NCBI GenBank assembly: GCA_028285625.1 | Contig: JANQOX010000009.1 | Span: 1-46,357 of the forward strand | DNA from: Myxococcota bacterium | Lineage (GTDB): Bacteria > Myxococcota_A > UBA9160 > UBA6930 | Direction: 5' to 3' | Length of the DNA stretch: 46,357 bases | Shown here: in pieces, positions 9,092 to 21,579 of the stretch | Layout of the letters: every line of letters begins with the position of its first letter | Numbering within the stretch: the stretch's first letter is position 1 | Position numbers and translations under genes: made by a program | Notes under the pieces: generated by a model | What the model was told of the DNA's origin: nothing | Database searches by the model: none | What the model saw: the letters and a program-made list of their open reading frames with translations, nothing else

Positions 9092-10340
9092 GAGCCCAGT
9101 GCTCCGAGTCGTTCGCGCAGGTGCTCGCCGAGCGACTCGCCGAGATCGGCGACGGGAAGGCCGGCGAGGATCTCGGCGGCGAAACCCTCGGTGAGCAGCC
9201 GCCGCGCGTCCGGTTCGTCGATGCCCCGGGCCCGCAGGTAGTAGAGCGCCTCGGGGTCGAGCCGGCCGATGGCCGAGCCGTGGCTGCAGCGCACGTCGTC
9301 CGCATGGATCTCGAGCTGCGGCTTGGTGTCGATCTCGGCGCCGTCGTGCAGCAGGAGGTTGGGGTTCGACTGGGAGGCATCGGTCTTCTGGGCGTCGGGC
9401 CGCACGAGCACCCGGCCCCTGAAGACGCCACGCCCGTTCTCCGCGAGCACGCCCTTGTAGAGCTCGTCGCTGCGCCCGTGCGGCACTGCGTGATCCACCA
9501 GGGTGTGGTTGTCGATCACGTCGTCGCCGGCCGCGAGGAAGAGCCCCAGCAGCCGGCACTCCGCGCCCTCGCCCGCCAGCACGGCCGAAAGGTCGTTGCG
9601 CACGAGCCGGCCGCCCAGGGTCACCGTGTGGGTCTCGAGCCGCGCGTTGCGTCCCTGGCGCGAGGCAAAGTGGGTGACCACCACGTCCTCGGGATGGCTG
9701 CGTTCGAGCAGCACGACGCGCAGCTCGGCGTCGTCCTCGACGTGTGTCTCGATGACGGCGTTGCGGAGAAAGCCGCCCTGCTCGGTCGCCGAGCGCAGGT
9801 CGATCACGACCGTGGCACGGCTGCGGGGGGCCGCCTGCAGCAGCACGCGCGGCTGGCAGAGCCGCGGCACCTCGCCCACCGTGGCGAAGTCGAGCCGCAC
9901 GGGCTCGTCCACCTGGGCGCCGGCCTCGACGCGCACGCGCGCGGCATCGAGCAGGAAGGCGGTGTTGAGCGCGACGAAGGGGTGTTCCTTCGCGGGGGCC
10001 AGCTGGCCCAGATCGGCGCCGTCGCCGAGGCCGTCGATCGACACGCCCGCGGGCAGGGCCGCAGCGCCCTCGCTTCGGACACCATTGGCGAACTGCACGT
10101 GGGCGGGCACGTCCGGCGGCGGGCAGTCGACCGGCTCTTGTGCCGGCTCGGCCAGGTCGAGGCGCGCGAGCGGCGCGAGGTTCGTGTAGCGCCACTCCTC
10201 CATCCGGGTGGTCGGAAGCCCCTGCTCGGCAAAGGCCGCGCGCGCCTCGCGGCGCAGCGTCGCCACGGCGTCGCCTCCGTCGCTGGGCTGCGCCGCCTCG
10301 TGCAGGGCGAGCAGTCGCTGCTGGGCCTGGTCGAGATCGC

Positions 10341-10344
<4 letters not shown>
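9088..10344 (-). CDS. sufD: SufD, Fe-S assembly complex subunit
   Basis: A 418-aa SufD that pairs with SufB in the SufBC2D scaffold. The N-terminal helical part carries the MEEWRYTN motif (about 48-55) and the C-terminal right-handed beta-helix ends in the family signature HADDVRCSHGSAIGRLD (about 347-363) with the conserved Cys and His. The GTG start overlaps the sufC stop as GTGA. Confidence 0.95.
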
Positions 10345-11117
<773 letters not shown>

Positions 11118-11160
11118 CGATGGGTTCCTTCGCGATGGTTCGAGCGGGAGTCGGGGCAGG

Positions 11161-12607
<1,447 letters not shown>

Positions 12608-12615
<8 letters not shown>

Positions 12616-13063
12616 GGGCTTCTCCTTGCGCGTGCGGGGCTTCGCGCTTGCGTGCGGCGGCGGCGGGACGTGAAAGTTCGGCGAGCGTCACGTCGCGCAG
12701 GGTGCCCTGCACGGCGCGGTTGATCCGTTGCCACGGCGCCGAGACGGGGCAGCTCGGCTCCTGGTCGCAGTGGCCGGGAAGGCTGCATTCCATCAGCGCG
12801 ATCGGGCCTTCGAGGGCCTCGATGATCTCGGCCACGTTCACCTTGGCGGGGTCGCGGGTGAGCGCGTAGCCGCCCTTGCTGCCGCGCTGGCTGCTGAGCA
12901 GCTCGGCGCCGGCCAGCGACTTCAGCACCTTGCTCACCGCCGGGAGCGGCAGGCCCGTGCTCTCGGCCAGCTCCCGCGCGTTGTGGCTCTGGCGCGACTC
13001 CCCCGCGGCCAGGTGGGTGAGCAGCACGATGCCGTAGTCGGTGAGCTTGCTGATGCGGAGCAC
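12608..13063 (-). CDS. Rrf2-family SUF regulator (IscR/SufR-like)
   Basis: A 151-aa winged-helix Rrf2 regulator of the 'SUF system Fe-S assembly regulator' type. The N-terminus [14 protein letters not shown] and recognition region [14 protein letters not shown] are typical. Three cysteines spaced C-x5-C-x5-C (in [15 protein letters not shown]) match the cluster ligands of IscR, so it is expected to sense cluster status. GTG 13063 gives the canonical N-terminus; an in-frame ATG at 13093 falls inside the -10 box and was rejected. It heads the suf operon and its own promoter carries two palindromes, so autoregulation is expected. Confidence 0.93.
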
Positions 13064-13088
13064 GGGGGGCCTCGGGGGTGGACGGCGG

Positions 13089-13117
13089 AGCATATCGGAC
13101 CAGATCGGTCCTGTAAA
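13089..13117 (-). promoter_or_regulatory. Promoter of the suf operon
   Basis: On the minus strand TTTACA (13112-13117) is separated by exactly 17 bases from TATGCT (13089-13094): five of six -35 matches and four of six -10 matches to sigma-70. Predicted start near 13082, giving a leader of about 19 bases to the GTG at 13063. The spacer is filled by operator site 1. Confidence 0.75.
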
Positions 13118-13139
13118 TATCGGACCTCATGGGTCCGAT
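13097..13139. promoter_or_regulatory. Two tandem Rrf2-type operators
   Basis: Site 1 is GGACC-N5-GGTCC (13097-13111), lying precisely between the -35 and -10 boxes. Site 2 is a perfect ATCGGACC-N5-GGTCCGAT (13119-13139) just upstream of the -35. Centres are 25 bp apart. The layout resembles IscR type-1 sites (ATA..GAC..N..GTC..TAT) but with a GGACC core. Binding by the adjacent Rrf2 protein is inferred. Confidence 0.75.
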
Positions 13140-13186
13140 TTCCACGCTGCAGCGCAAGTACGTGCTCCAGAAGGAAAATCGGGTGA

Positions 13187-13207
13187 CGCCCCGAGGGGAT
13201 TCGGGCG
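13187..13207 (-). terminator. Weak possible terminator after luxC-like gene
   Basis: CGCCCCGA (13187-13194) can pair with TCGGGCG (13201-13207) around a six-base loop with one bulge; on the minus strand an ATTTTCC run follows after eight bases. It would separate the aminotransferase-LuxE-LuxC operon from the suf promoter. Weak. Confidence 0.25.
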
Positions 13208-13218
13208 AGGTGGCCCGC

Positions 13219-14496
13219 TCAGTCCGCGCCGGGCCCCTCGAGATCGACCCACCGGGCCAGGGGGAGAAACACGGGTTGGCCGTCGTGGCTCCACGAAAGC
13301 GGCGGCGCCTGCATCCGCCCCAGCGGGCACAGGCGTGAGGCGCCCGAGCGGGCGAGCAGGGCACGCACCACGGGCTCCATGCTGGCCGCGATGCCCACCG
13401 CTGCCAGATGCGGCGCGACGTCGGCCAACGCCCGCGCGAGTTCGCCTTCGCCGGGAGCGGGCAGCAGGCGCAGCAGGCGGTGGCCGGGCAGGGGGCGCAG
13501 CCGGGCGTCGGCCTCGGCCACCAGGACGAAGTCGTTGCCCTCGCGCACCCGCACGTCTGCGTTCGCGTCGGCGCGCATCTGCGCCTCTTGGCGCTCGTGC
13601 GCAAGCACCGCCGCGGTCGCCGGTGCCACGCGGCCGCGTGGCAGCGCCGCTGCACGCGCGTCGAGCGCGTCGCCCACCGCGCCCCACACCGCATCGGGTA
13701 CGGTCGGCTCGCCGACGACCAGTGCGAATGCGGGCGACAGGCAGCCGAGCTGATCCCACAAGCAGACGTCGGTCGCGAGCCCCGCCGCGTCGCGCGCGAG
13801 GGCGTCGCCGCGGGCGCGGGCGTCGAGCACCGCCACCGAGAGCCGATGGCCGTGGGGCACGAAGCGCGTGGTCGCGGGCAGGTGCTCGCGCAGCGCCCCC
13901 ATGGTGGCGTCGCTTCCGCTCGCGACCACGCACGGTGCCTGGCAGAGCGCCGCCATGGCCTGCCCGTCGTCCGAGCGCACGGAGGCGATCTCCACCGCGC
14001 GCCCCAGCTCGGGGGAGACCTCCGCGAGCGAATCCGCGACCACCCGCGCCGTCAGCGGATCGCGCGATGCGGGCTTGACCAGCGCGGGCGAGCCCACCAC
14101 GAGAGGCCCCAGCATCTCGATCACGGTGGGCATGGGCAGCGCCCCACCCAGCACCACCGTCACCGTCTCGAAGGGGGCGAGCCTTCTTGCGCCCCGCACG
14201 CCCAGGTCCGGGCCGAGCTCGCGCCGCGCCAGCGCGAGAAGCGCCTCGCCGGTCCAGTCGGCCAAGGCCAGGCGAAGCCCCTCGCGCACGACCTCGGGCG
14301 AGAACCCGCTGGCCGCGGGAAGCCTGGCGACGAGCTTCTGGTGCGGCTCCGACGTCGGGTCCCGAAGCCGATCGAGCAGCGCACCCAGAAGCTCCACGCG
14401 GTCCGCGGCATCGGGAAGGTCGGCCTTGGCCTGCACCAGCCGTTCGCGCGCAGCGCGCACCTCGCCCGCCGTCATCGGGCCCGTGGCTTCATCCAC
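13219..14496 (-). CDS. LuxC-like acyl-CoA/acyl-protein reductase
   Basis: A 425-aa member of the LuxC (long-chain acyl reductase) family, which reduces an activated acyl group to an aldehyde with NADPH. Seen: the nucleotide region VLGGALPMPTVIEML and LVKPASRDPLTA (about 116-150), G-S-D-A-T-M-G near 194-200, and the catalytic Cys252 in DQLGCLSP, matching the D-Q-x-x-C-x-S-P active site of LuxC. It is slightly shorter than classical LuxC (about 480). GTG 14496 overlaps the luxE-like stop by 8 nt; ATG 14475 is the alternative. No luxA/luxB lies nearby, so light production is not implied; it acts with its LuxE and aminotransferase neighbours. Confidence 0.82.
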   Translation of the reverse strand: MDEATGPMTAGEVRAARERLVQAKADLPDAADRVELLGALLDRLRDPTSEPHQKLVARLPAASGFSPEVVREGLRLALADWTGEALLALARRELGPDLGVRGARRLAPFETVTVVLGGALPMPTVIEMLGPLVVGSPALVKPASRDPLTARVVADSLAEVSPELGRAVEIASVRSDDGQAMAALCQAPCVVASGSDATMGALREHLPATTRFVPHGHRLSVAVLDARARGDALARDAAGLATDVCLWDQLGCLSPAFALVVGEPTVPDAVWGAVGDALDARAAALPRGRVAPATAAVLAHERQEAQMRADANADVRVREGNDFVLVAEADARLRPLPGHRLLRLLPAPGEGELARALADVAPHLAAVGIAASMEPVVRALLARSGASRLCPLGRMQAPPLSWSHDGQPVFLPLARWVDLEGPGAD

Positions 14497-15633
14497 CGAG
14501 CATCTCGTCCACGGCGATCGAGCAGCCGCGCTCTTCGGCGCCCGGTGCGCGTCCCAGTACCTCGAAGCCGTCGCCCGCACGCCGACCCAGGTCGGCGGTC
14601 TGCAGGCAGGCCACGCTGCCGGTATTGGCGAGGTCGAAGATGCGGATGGCGCCGGGTTCGCCGTCTGCCACCGGGGTACCGAGGTCGGGGTCGACCAGCA
14701 GCACGCGGGTCCACGGCGGCCCGAGCTTCCGGCACGGGCTCTCGGGTTGGTTGAGCCTGGTGTCGTAGAACTGGCTGCCGAGCTCTGTCATCCCATACTG
14801 GTTGACGATGCGCGTGGCGGGCACGCCGAGCCCGTCGGCGATCTCGTGGTGCAGCGCGTCGCGCGCGAGCTCGCGCGAGCGCCCCTTGAAGCCCCCGGTC
14901 TCCATGACGCGCGCGCCCTCGGGCAGACGGATCGCTCCGCCCTCGCGACCCAGCGCATCGAGCAGATGGACGAAGGCGAAGGCCGTGCCGCACACCAGGG
15001 TGGGCACGCCCTCGCCGCAGGGTTCGGCCAGGGCAGCGAGTACGCCGTCCACGTCCAGGGCGTCACCCCCCATGAAGAAGCCGCTGGCCCCGTCGCCACG
15101 TCGCTCGACCATCACCTGGAACATGTGGGAGAGCGACGAGTCGGGGGCGGTGTTGGCCGAGGGTGCGAGTACGACGATGCGCGCGCGCCCGGGCCGGCCG
15201 GCCAGCTCCGGCAGCAGAAAGCGCTCGAAGCTCGGCACCAGCGACGCCTCGTAGAGCGCCAGCGTGTCGAGGTGCAGGGCCCCGCGGTGAGCGGTGGAGG
15301 TGCCGCTGGTGCGAAAGACGTGGCGCGTGGCACTGGGGTCGAAGCACGCGATACGCAGCTCCTTGAAGGCGCCGGCGGGAACGGCGGGGATGTCCTGCCA
15401 GCGATCGACCTGGCCCGGGGTTCGGTCGCGGCGCTCGCAGAGGCGCCGGTAGGGGGCGCAGTGCTCGAACTGGTAGGCGAAGAGCTCGAGCGCCAACGCG
15501 CCGAAGCGCGCATCGTCGGGGGCGCTGGCCCAGGGGTCGGGCTCGGCCATCCAGGCGCGCACCCGCTCGTCGAGCGCGCGGCGACTCGGGTCGCCGGCGC
15601 CTTCCGGCACCCCGGTGAGCGGGCCTTCGGCGT

Positions 15634-15646
<13 letters not shown>
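14489..15646 (-). CDS. LuxE/PaaK-family acyl-protein synthetase
   Basis: A 385-aa adenylate-forming enzyme of the LuxE acyl-protein synthetase family, which activates a fatty acid as acyl-AMP and passes it on to the LuxC reductase. The P-loop-like FRTSGTSTAHRG lies near residues 107-118; NQYGMTELGSQFYD and the C-terminal FDLANTGSVACLQTADLG motif are typical. GTG 15646 gives a short 13-nt overlap with the aminotransferase gene upstream; the much longer frame upstream is a shadow. Middle gene of a three-gene operon. Confidence 0.85.
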
Positions 15647-16935
<1,289 letters not shown>

Positions 16936-16941
16936 GGCCGC

Positions 16942-16947
16942 AGGGTA
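16942..16947 (-). promoter_or_regulatory. -10 box TACCCT of leaderless aminotransferase operon
   Basis: TACCCT on the minus strand, six bases before the GTG at 16935. Confidence 0.55.
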
Positions 16948-17020
16948 GCCCTCCCCATGTGGCCGCAGCCGGCCGCCACCGGTCGTCGACGCTCGGTCGG
17001 CCGGACCCCGCCCGTCATCG

Positions 17021-17026
17021 TAGACT
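17021..17026 (+). promoter_or_regulatory. -10 box TAGACT of leaderless folK
   Basis: TAGACT six bases before the folK ATG; no Shine-Dalgarno. Divergent from the aminotransferase promoter within a 97-bp gap. Confidence 0.55.
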
Positions 17027-17032
17027 CCGTTC

Positions 17033-17527
17033 ATGGCACTCGTCGCGACCCGCGCGTTCGTCGGCATCGGTACGAACCTGGGCGATCGGCACGCGAACCT
17101 GGCCTTCGCCCTCCGGTCGCTCCGCGCGGCGCGCGGCGTGGGCCAGGTGACCTGCTCGCCGGTCTACGAGACCGATCCGGTGGGCCCGCCCCAGCCTGCG
17201 TACCTGAACGCCGCGGTATCGCTGGTGACCACCCTCGAAGCGCGCGAGCTGCTCCGACTGCTCCAGGCCATCGAGCTGGGAGCCGGGCGCGAGCGGGGGC
17301 CCGAACGCAATGCCCCGCGCACGCTCGACCTCGACCTGCTGCTCTACGGCGATGCGCGCATCGACGAACCCGGGCTCGAGGTGCCCCACCCCCGTATGCA
17401 CGAGCGCGCTTTCGTGCTCGTACCCCTGTGCGACCTGGCGCCGGACGCGCGGCACCCCGTACTGGGGCAGACCGTGCGTGCGATGCTCGAAGGGGTGCAG
17501 GGCCGCGACGGCGTGCGACCCTGTTGA
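17033..17527 (+). CDS. folK: FolK, 6-hydroxymethyl-7,8-dihydropterin pyrophosphokinase
   Basis: A 164-aa HPPK that transfers pyrophosphate from ATP to 6-hydroxymethyl-dihydropterin in folate synthesis. Visible: GIGTNLGDRHANL (11-23), SPVYETDPVG (43-52), the signature NAPRTLDLDLLLYG with the two Mg-binding Asp residues, and the VPHPRMHERAFVLVPLCDLAP end motif. Normal length. Predicted leaderless. The thiamine-fold and GNAT genes follow on the same strand. Confidence 0.95.
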   Translation: MALVATRAFVGIGTNLGDRHANLAFALRSLRAARGVGQVTCSPVYETDPVGPPQPAYLNAAVSLVTTLEARELLRLLQAIELGAGRERGPERNAPRTLDLDLLLYGDARIDEPGLEVPHPRMHERAFVLVPLCDLAPDARHPVLGQTVRAMLEGVQGRDGVRPC

Positions 17528-17594
17528 ACGCGCGCTACGCGCGGGGGCGCGCGACCTTGTCGAAGCATCCTTGCCGCGCGAACCCGGAGGCCTC

Positions 17595-17906
17595 ATGGCA
17601 ATCGTCGCAGTCAGCATTGCACCGCTCGGTGAAGGGCCCAGCGTGGGAGACCACGTGGCCGACGCGCTTCGCGTCGCCGAGGCCCAGACGCGCGTGCGCT
17701 ACGAGCCCGGGCCGATGTTCACGACGCTCGAGGGCGACCTGCGCGACATCTTCGAGCTGATCCTGGCGATGCAGGAGGCCGTGTTCGAGAGGGGCGCCGT
17801 GCGCGTGTCGACCTCGATCAAGGTGGACGAGCGGCGGGATCGCGAGGCCCACATGGAAGACAAGGTGCGTCGCGTGGCCGAGGCCCTGGGCCGCCCCCGC
17901 CGATGA
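17595..17906 (+). CDS. MTH1187/YkoF-like thiamine-binding-fold protein
   Basis: A 103-aa protein of the MTH1187 (DUF77) family, a ferredoxin-like fold that can bind thiamine or hydroxymethylpyrimidine. Features: VAVSIAPLGEGPSVGDHV near the N-terminus, YEPGPMFTTLEGDL in the middle and VRVSTSIKVDERRD near the C-terminus. The ATG follows CGGAGG and is 67 bases after folK; its stop overlaps the GNAT start as ATGA. Exact ligand not known. Confidence 0.85.
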   Translation: MAIVAVSIAPLGEGPSVGDHVADALRVAEAQTRVRYEPGPMFTTLEGDLRDIFELILAMQEAVFERGAVRVSTSIKVDERRDREAHMEDKVRRVAEALGRPRR

Positions 17907-18475
17907 GCGGCGCGACCCCGCCCCCTGCCGTCACCGTGGGCGCAGCGCCGCTCGTGGGCGAGGGCTTCGTGCTGCGGCCCTGGAGGCCGGGTGACGAGGA
18001 TGCGCTGATCCGGCATGCCGATGATCGCGGTGTCTGGCGCAACCTCACCGATCACTTCCCCCATCCCTACACCCGCGAGGCCGCCTATCTCTGGATCGCT
18101 TCGCAGCTCGAGGCCGAGCAGAAGGGTGCGCTCTGTAACCTGGCGATCGAGGTCGGGGGTGAGGCCTGCGGCGGGATCGGGATCCAACCGTTCACGGATC
18201 TCGCCTGCAAAGGCGCCGAGATCGGCTACTGGCTCGGGCGTTCGCACTGGGGGGCGGGCATCGCGACCCGGGCACTCCGCCTGCTCACGGCCCACGTCTT
18301 CTCGACCACCGACCGCGAGCGGCTGCAGGCCACGGTCCTCGCATGGAACCCCGCGTCCTGCAGGGTGGCCGAGAAGGCCGGCTACCAGTGCGAGGGGACG
18401 CTGCGCAACAGCATCTTCAAGGATGGGGAGCTGATCGACTCGTATCTCTACGCGCGCATCCGCGCGGACGGCTGA
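17903..18475 (+). CDS. GNAT acetyltransferase, RimJ/RimL type
   Basis: A 190-aa GNAT-fold N-acetyltransferase. The RimL-type order is clear: LRPWRPGDEDAL (23-34), strand FGYWL-like EIGYWLGRSHWGAGIATRAL with the acetyl-CoA loop, then LQATVLAWNPASCRVAEKAGYQCEGTLRN. Such enzymes acetylate protein N-termini, antibiotics or small amines; the substrate cannot be told. ATGA overlap with the preceding gene. Confidence 0.9.
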   Translation: MSGATPPPAVTVGAAPLVGEGFVLRPWRPGDEDALIRHADDRGVWRNLTDHFPHPYTREAAYLWIASQLEAEQKGALCNLAIEVGGEACGGIGIQPFTDLACKGAEIGYWLGRSHWGAGIATRALRLLTAHVFSTTDRERLQATVLAWNPASCRVAEKAGYQCEGTLRNSIFKDGELIDSYLYARIRADG

Positions 18476-18476
18476 G

Positions 18477-19562
18477 TCACCCGGGTTCGGCTTCGCCCCA
18501 GGCGACCCACGCGCCATGCCAGTGGCTTGTGGCGAGCAGGACGTCTTCGCCGTCGGGCCACGAGCGCATGCGGACCTCGGCATGCGCCAGGTCGGAGCCT
18601 TCGAGACGAAGCCAGCACAGCGGCTGCTCGGGCGTGGCGCGACGCCCGGCCTGCTCGAGGGTGTCGATGACACGGCGCCGCTCGTCGGTCGACAGGTACC
18701 ACCAGATCACGCTGTGGAAGACGACCGTCGTCTCGCCCGGGGTTGGCTCCGCGAGCTGTTGCGGCAGCCACCGGGACGCTGGCGCCGTATCGACGGTGGG
18801 CGGGTGGGCCAGGGCCAGGGCGATCGCCGCGCGCAGCCGTTCGAGGCGCTCCACCTGGTCGGCCCACATGAAGCCCTCGAGGAGTAGACGCTTCTCCGGT
18901 CGCCGAACGTCCACCGGGTTCGGGTCGCAGCCGCGACGCGAGGCCACGCGAAGGGGCGCGGCCAGATCCGGGGGCCCGCCCCGCCAATCGCAGTGCAGCA
19001 CGGGCGCGGCGTCCAGCGAGCCGGGCGGCGCGTAGCGGCCGTGCTCGCCCAGATCGTAGTGGTAGTGGTCGAAGCCGAGCAGCAGCCCCGCGCTCGACCC
19101 GACTTCGAGCAGGCGAAGCGGCAGCTCGAACTGTGCGGCGGCTCGCAAGAACCCGCCCAGCAGCGCGCAACAACGCATGACCTCGTTGGTCTGCACCGGC
19201 ACCAGTTCGGCGCGCAGCCCCGCGACGTCCGATGCCACCAACGCCTCGAAGGCCTGCCACGCACCTTCGGGCTCGTAGCGTCCGCCGGCGCTGGGGTAGT
19301 GCGCCGCGAGCTCCGGGGCCCTGCCGCCCAGCACGCGCCGGTGGACGGCGCCCATCATCCGCATGGCCAGCGCATCGAGCACGGGGTGTCCGTCGAACTC
19401 GGTGACCCACTCGCGCAGGGGGCCGCCGCGGGCGATGGCATCGGCCGCGCGTTCGAGCAGGTCGGCGTAGATCGCCGAGCCCGCCGTGGCGCAGCCCACC
19501 GATTGCTGGCGCAGGGCCTCGACGATCGCGTCCATGCGCTCAGGCGGGGTTGCGGCGCTCAC
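18477..19562 (-). CDS. DUF2332 family protein
   Basis: A 361-aa DUF2332 protein, family function unknown. Family marks: GRAPELAAHYPSAGG (about 78-92), VPVQTNEVMRCCALLGGF, and LRLLEVGSSAGLLLGFDHYHY, which looks like a SAM-type glycine-rich loop but is not proof of methyltransferase activity. The GTG start overlaps the murJ stop as GTGA; the stop is one base from that of the convergent GNAT gene. Confidence 0.85.
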   Translation of the reverse strand: MSAATPPERMDAIVEALRQQSVGCATAGSAIYADLLERAADAIARGGPLREWVTEFDGHPVLDALAMRMMGAVHRRVLGGRAPELAAHYPSAGGRYEPEGAWQAFEALVASDVAGLRAELVPVQTNEVMRCCALLGGFLRAAAQFELPLRLLEVGSSAGLLLGFDHYHYDLGEHGRYAPPGSLDAAPVLHCDWRGGPPDLAAPLRVASRRGCDPNPVDVRRPEKRLLLEGFMWADQVERLERLRAAIALALAHPPTVDTAPASRWLPQQLAEPTPGETTVVFHSVIWWYLSTDERRRVIDTLEQAGRRATPEQPLCWLRLEGSDLAHAEVRMRSWPDGEDVLLATSHWHGAWVAWGEAEPG

Positions 19563-21196
19563 GCCCGACGGCCGAGCCGTTCGCGAACCGCACCGACCAG
19601 GTGCCGCGTGCCGTCGACGATCAGAAGCCGCTCGGGCCCGGGGATGACCAGGGTGGCTGCGAGGAACGTGCCTCCCCCGACCACGGCGGAGGCGAGCAGG
19701 AACACCAGTTGTTCGGGCAGTGGAGCCCCGCTCTGCGGTACGCCCAGGACCGCACCCACGCCGATCAGCGCGCCGGCGGTGGCGGCGCCGGCGAGGCCGA
19801 TGCGCGCGGCGCTGCCGAGCACCGGGCCTACGTGCAGTCCGTCGTGCTTGCTGCGGAGCAGAACCCCCAGCAACAGCACCTTCAGCGTCTTCGACGCGGC
19901 CAGGGCCAGCGCGATGCCGCCGATCCCCATGGGTTGCCAGAGCAACGCGCTGAGCAGCACCTGCGTGCCGACGCCGGCCACGTGCGCGATGACGGGCGTG
20001 CGCGTGTCGTGCATCGAGAAGTAGAACGGCATCAGGATCGCCTCGAAGGCCATGGGCACGAGGCCGGCGCCATAGAAGACGAGCGCACCCGCCGTCGCGG
20101 CGCTGGCGCTCGCATCGAAGGCGCCGCGCTCGAAGAGCAGCCGCACGATCGGCTCCGAGAGGGTCACCGTCGCCACCGCCAGGAGCGTGAACAGCAGCGC
20201 GAGGCCCCGCAGGATGTCGCCCAACGTTCCGAACAGCCCGTCGCGGTCGCCACGTGCGGCCAGCGCCGAGAAGTGCGGCAGCGCCACGATGCTGAGGGCA
20301 TAGGGAACCAGCAGGAGTGGCAGCTCCGCGATCTTGCGACCGAAGGTGCGCGCGGCCACGCCCCCCTCACCGGTCTTGCTGGCGAAGTAGTTGTCGGCGA
20401 ACTCGCCCACCTGCGAGGCGATCACCGCGACCACGATCGGGGCCGCGAGATGCAGCACCTGGTCGAGATCGCTTCGCATCTCCCGGCTGCCCCTTCCCAG
20501 GAAGCGAAGCTCCTTGGCGAGCCCGATCAGGTGGAGGCCGATCCGCCCCGAAGCCCCGATCAGCAGGCCCAGCGCCAGCGCGTGGATCTCGAGCTGGGCG
20601 GCCAGCAGCACCACGCAGATGGGCGGCCCCAGCTTGAGCAGCAGGTCGCCCGACGCGGGCAGCGCGAAGCGGCGGTAGCCGTTGAGCGCCAGGGACGTGA
20701 GCACCGAGAAGGCCAGGATCACGCCGGCCCAAGCGACCCAGCGCACCAGGCTCGCGGTGAGCGCCACGGTCTCGGCATCGAAGCCCGGGGCCAGGAAGCC
20801 CGCGACGGTCTCGGCCCCGAACACGATGGCGCCGGTCGCCAGGAGCGAGATGCCGCCGAGCAGCAACCCCACGATGGCGAAGACCCCCCATGCCCGCGCC
20901 TTGCGGCCCGCGTCGAGGTGCCGCACGAACAGCGGCAGGAAGGCCGGCTCCAGCAGCTCGCGGCCTACCAGAAAGAGCGCCATCGGGATGCTGAGCGCGA
21001 CGAAGTAGGCGTCCACCCGGGCGTCGGCGCCGAAGTAGTAGGCGATCACCTGCTTCTCGACGAAGCCGACGACCTTGGCGGCCAGGGTGATGGCCGTGAT
21101 CGCCGCCGTCGAGCGCAGGACGCCGCCGAGGCCGCCATCGTCCGGGGCCGCAACATCGGCCTCGCCGGGCGGCGGGCTGCTGCTCAGACCACCCAA
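19559..21196 (-). CDS. murJ: MurJ lipid II flippase (MVF family)
   Basis: A 545-aa multi-pass MOP-superfamily protein with about fourteen hydrophobic segments. The N-terminal LRSTAAITAITLAAKVVGFVEKQVIAYYFGA and AYFVALSIPMAL, and later ADNYFAS and FERGAFDASAS, are the usual MurJ/MviN pattern; it would flip lipid-linked peptidoglycan precursor across the inner membrane. No ATG or GTG lies at a sensible place; TTG 21196, with GAGGGA ahead of it and 22 bases after the upstream stop, is the best start. Sequence further upstream in frame is a shadow over the DUF4345-like gene. Confidence 0.85.
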   Translation of the reverse strand: MGGLSSSPPPGEADVAAPDDGGLGGVLRSTAAITAITLAAKVVGFVEKQVIAYYFGADARVDAYFVALSIPMALFLVGRELLEPAFLPLFVRHLDAGRKARAWGVFAIVGLLLGGISLLATGAIVFGAETVAGFLAPGFDAETVALTASLVRWVAWAGVILAFSVLTSLALNGYRRFALPASGDLLLKLGPPICVVLLAAQLEIHALALGLLIGASGRIGLHLIGLAKELRFLGRGSREMRSDLDQVLHLAAPIVVAVIASQVGEFADNYFASKTGEGGVAARTFGRKIAELPLLLVPYALSIVALPHFSALAARGDRDGLFGTLGDILRGLALLFTLLAVATVTLSEPIVRLLFERGAFDASASAATAGALVFYGAGLVPMAFEAILMPFYFSMHDTRTPVIAHVAGVGTQVLLSALLWQPMGIGGIALALAASKTLKVLLLGVLLRSKHDGLHVGPVLGSAARIGLAGAATAGALIGVGAVLGVPQSGAPLPEQLVFLLASAVVGGGTFLAATLVIPGPERLLIVDGTRHLVGAVRERLGRRA

Positions 21197-21218
21197 GGTC
21201 GCATCCCTCGCGCGCGCG

Positions 21219-21572
21219 TCATGCCGGCGCCAGCAGCAGCCCGGCCAGCGCGGCCTCGAATGCCACCGCGGCGAAGTTGCGCGCCTCGCGTGTGCCCGGG
21301 TCGCGTGCGATCGAGAAGATCCGGCCCCCCGCGGCGCCGAGCCAGCCTGCGCCGAGCACCGCGAACGCGACGGGGTCCTGGCCGTAGATGCAGAAGGCGC
21401 CGAGCGCCGCAAACAGGCCGCCGTAGGTCGCGCGCAATTCGGAGTGGCCCAGCGGGCCGTCAGGTCGTACCCGTACGAACGATGCGGCCCAGTCGGGCCG
21501 CAGCAGCGCAGCGAGTCCGAGGCCCGCCGTGATCAGCGCGCCCAGGTTGTGAAGGGAGGGCCCGAGTTCCAC
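21219..21572 (-). CDS. Small DUF4345-like membrane protein
   Basis: A 117-aa protein of four hydrophobic helices resembling DUF4345/DoxX-like small membrane proteins (LGALITAGLGLAALLRPDWA, then LRATYGGLFAALGAF). Function unknown. GTG 21572 is preceded by TTGAGG and lies seven bases after the DUF1028 stop. Second gene of the DUF1028-DUF4345-murJ-DUF2332 operon. Confidence 0.65.
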   Translation of the reverse strand: MELGPSLHNLGALITAGLGLAALLRPDWAASFVRVRPDGPLGHSELRATYGGLFAALGAFCIYGQDPVAFAVLGAGWLGAAGGRIFSIARDPGTREARNFAAVAFEAALAGLLLAPA

Positions 21573-21579
21573 GATGGCC

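Noticed and set aside
13064..13093. ATG at 13093 as the start of the Rrf2 regulator
   Set aside because: It falls within the -10 box and adds a Pro/Arg stretch not seen in the family; GTG 13063 gives the canonical N-terminus.
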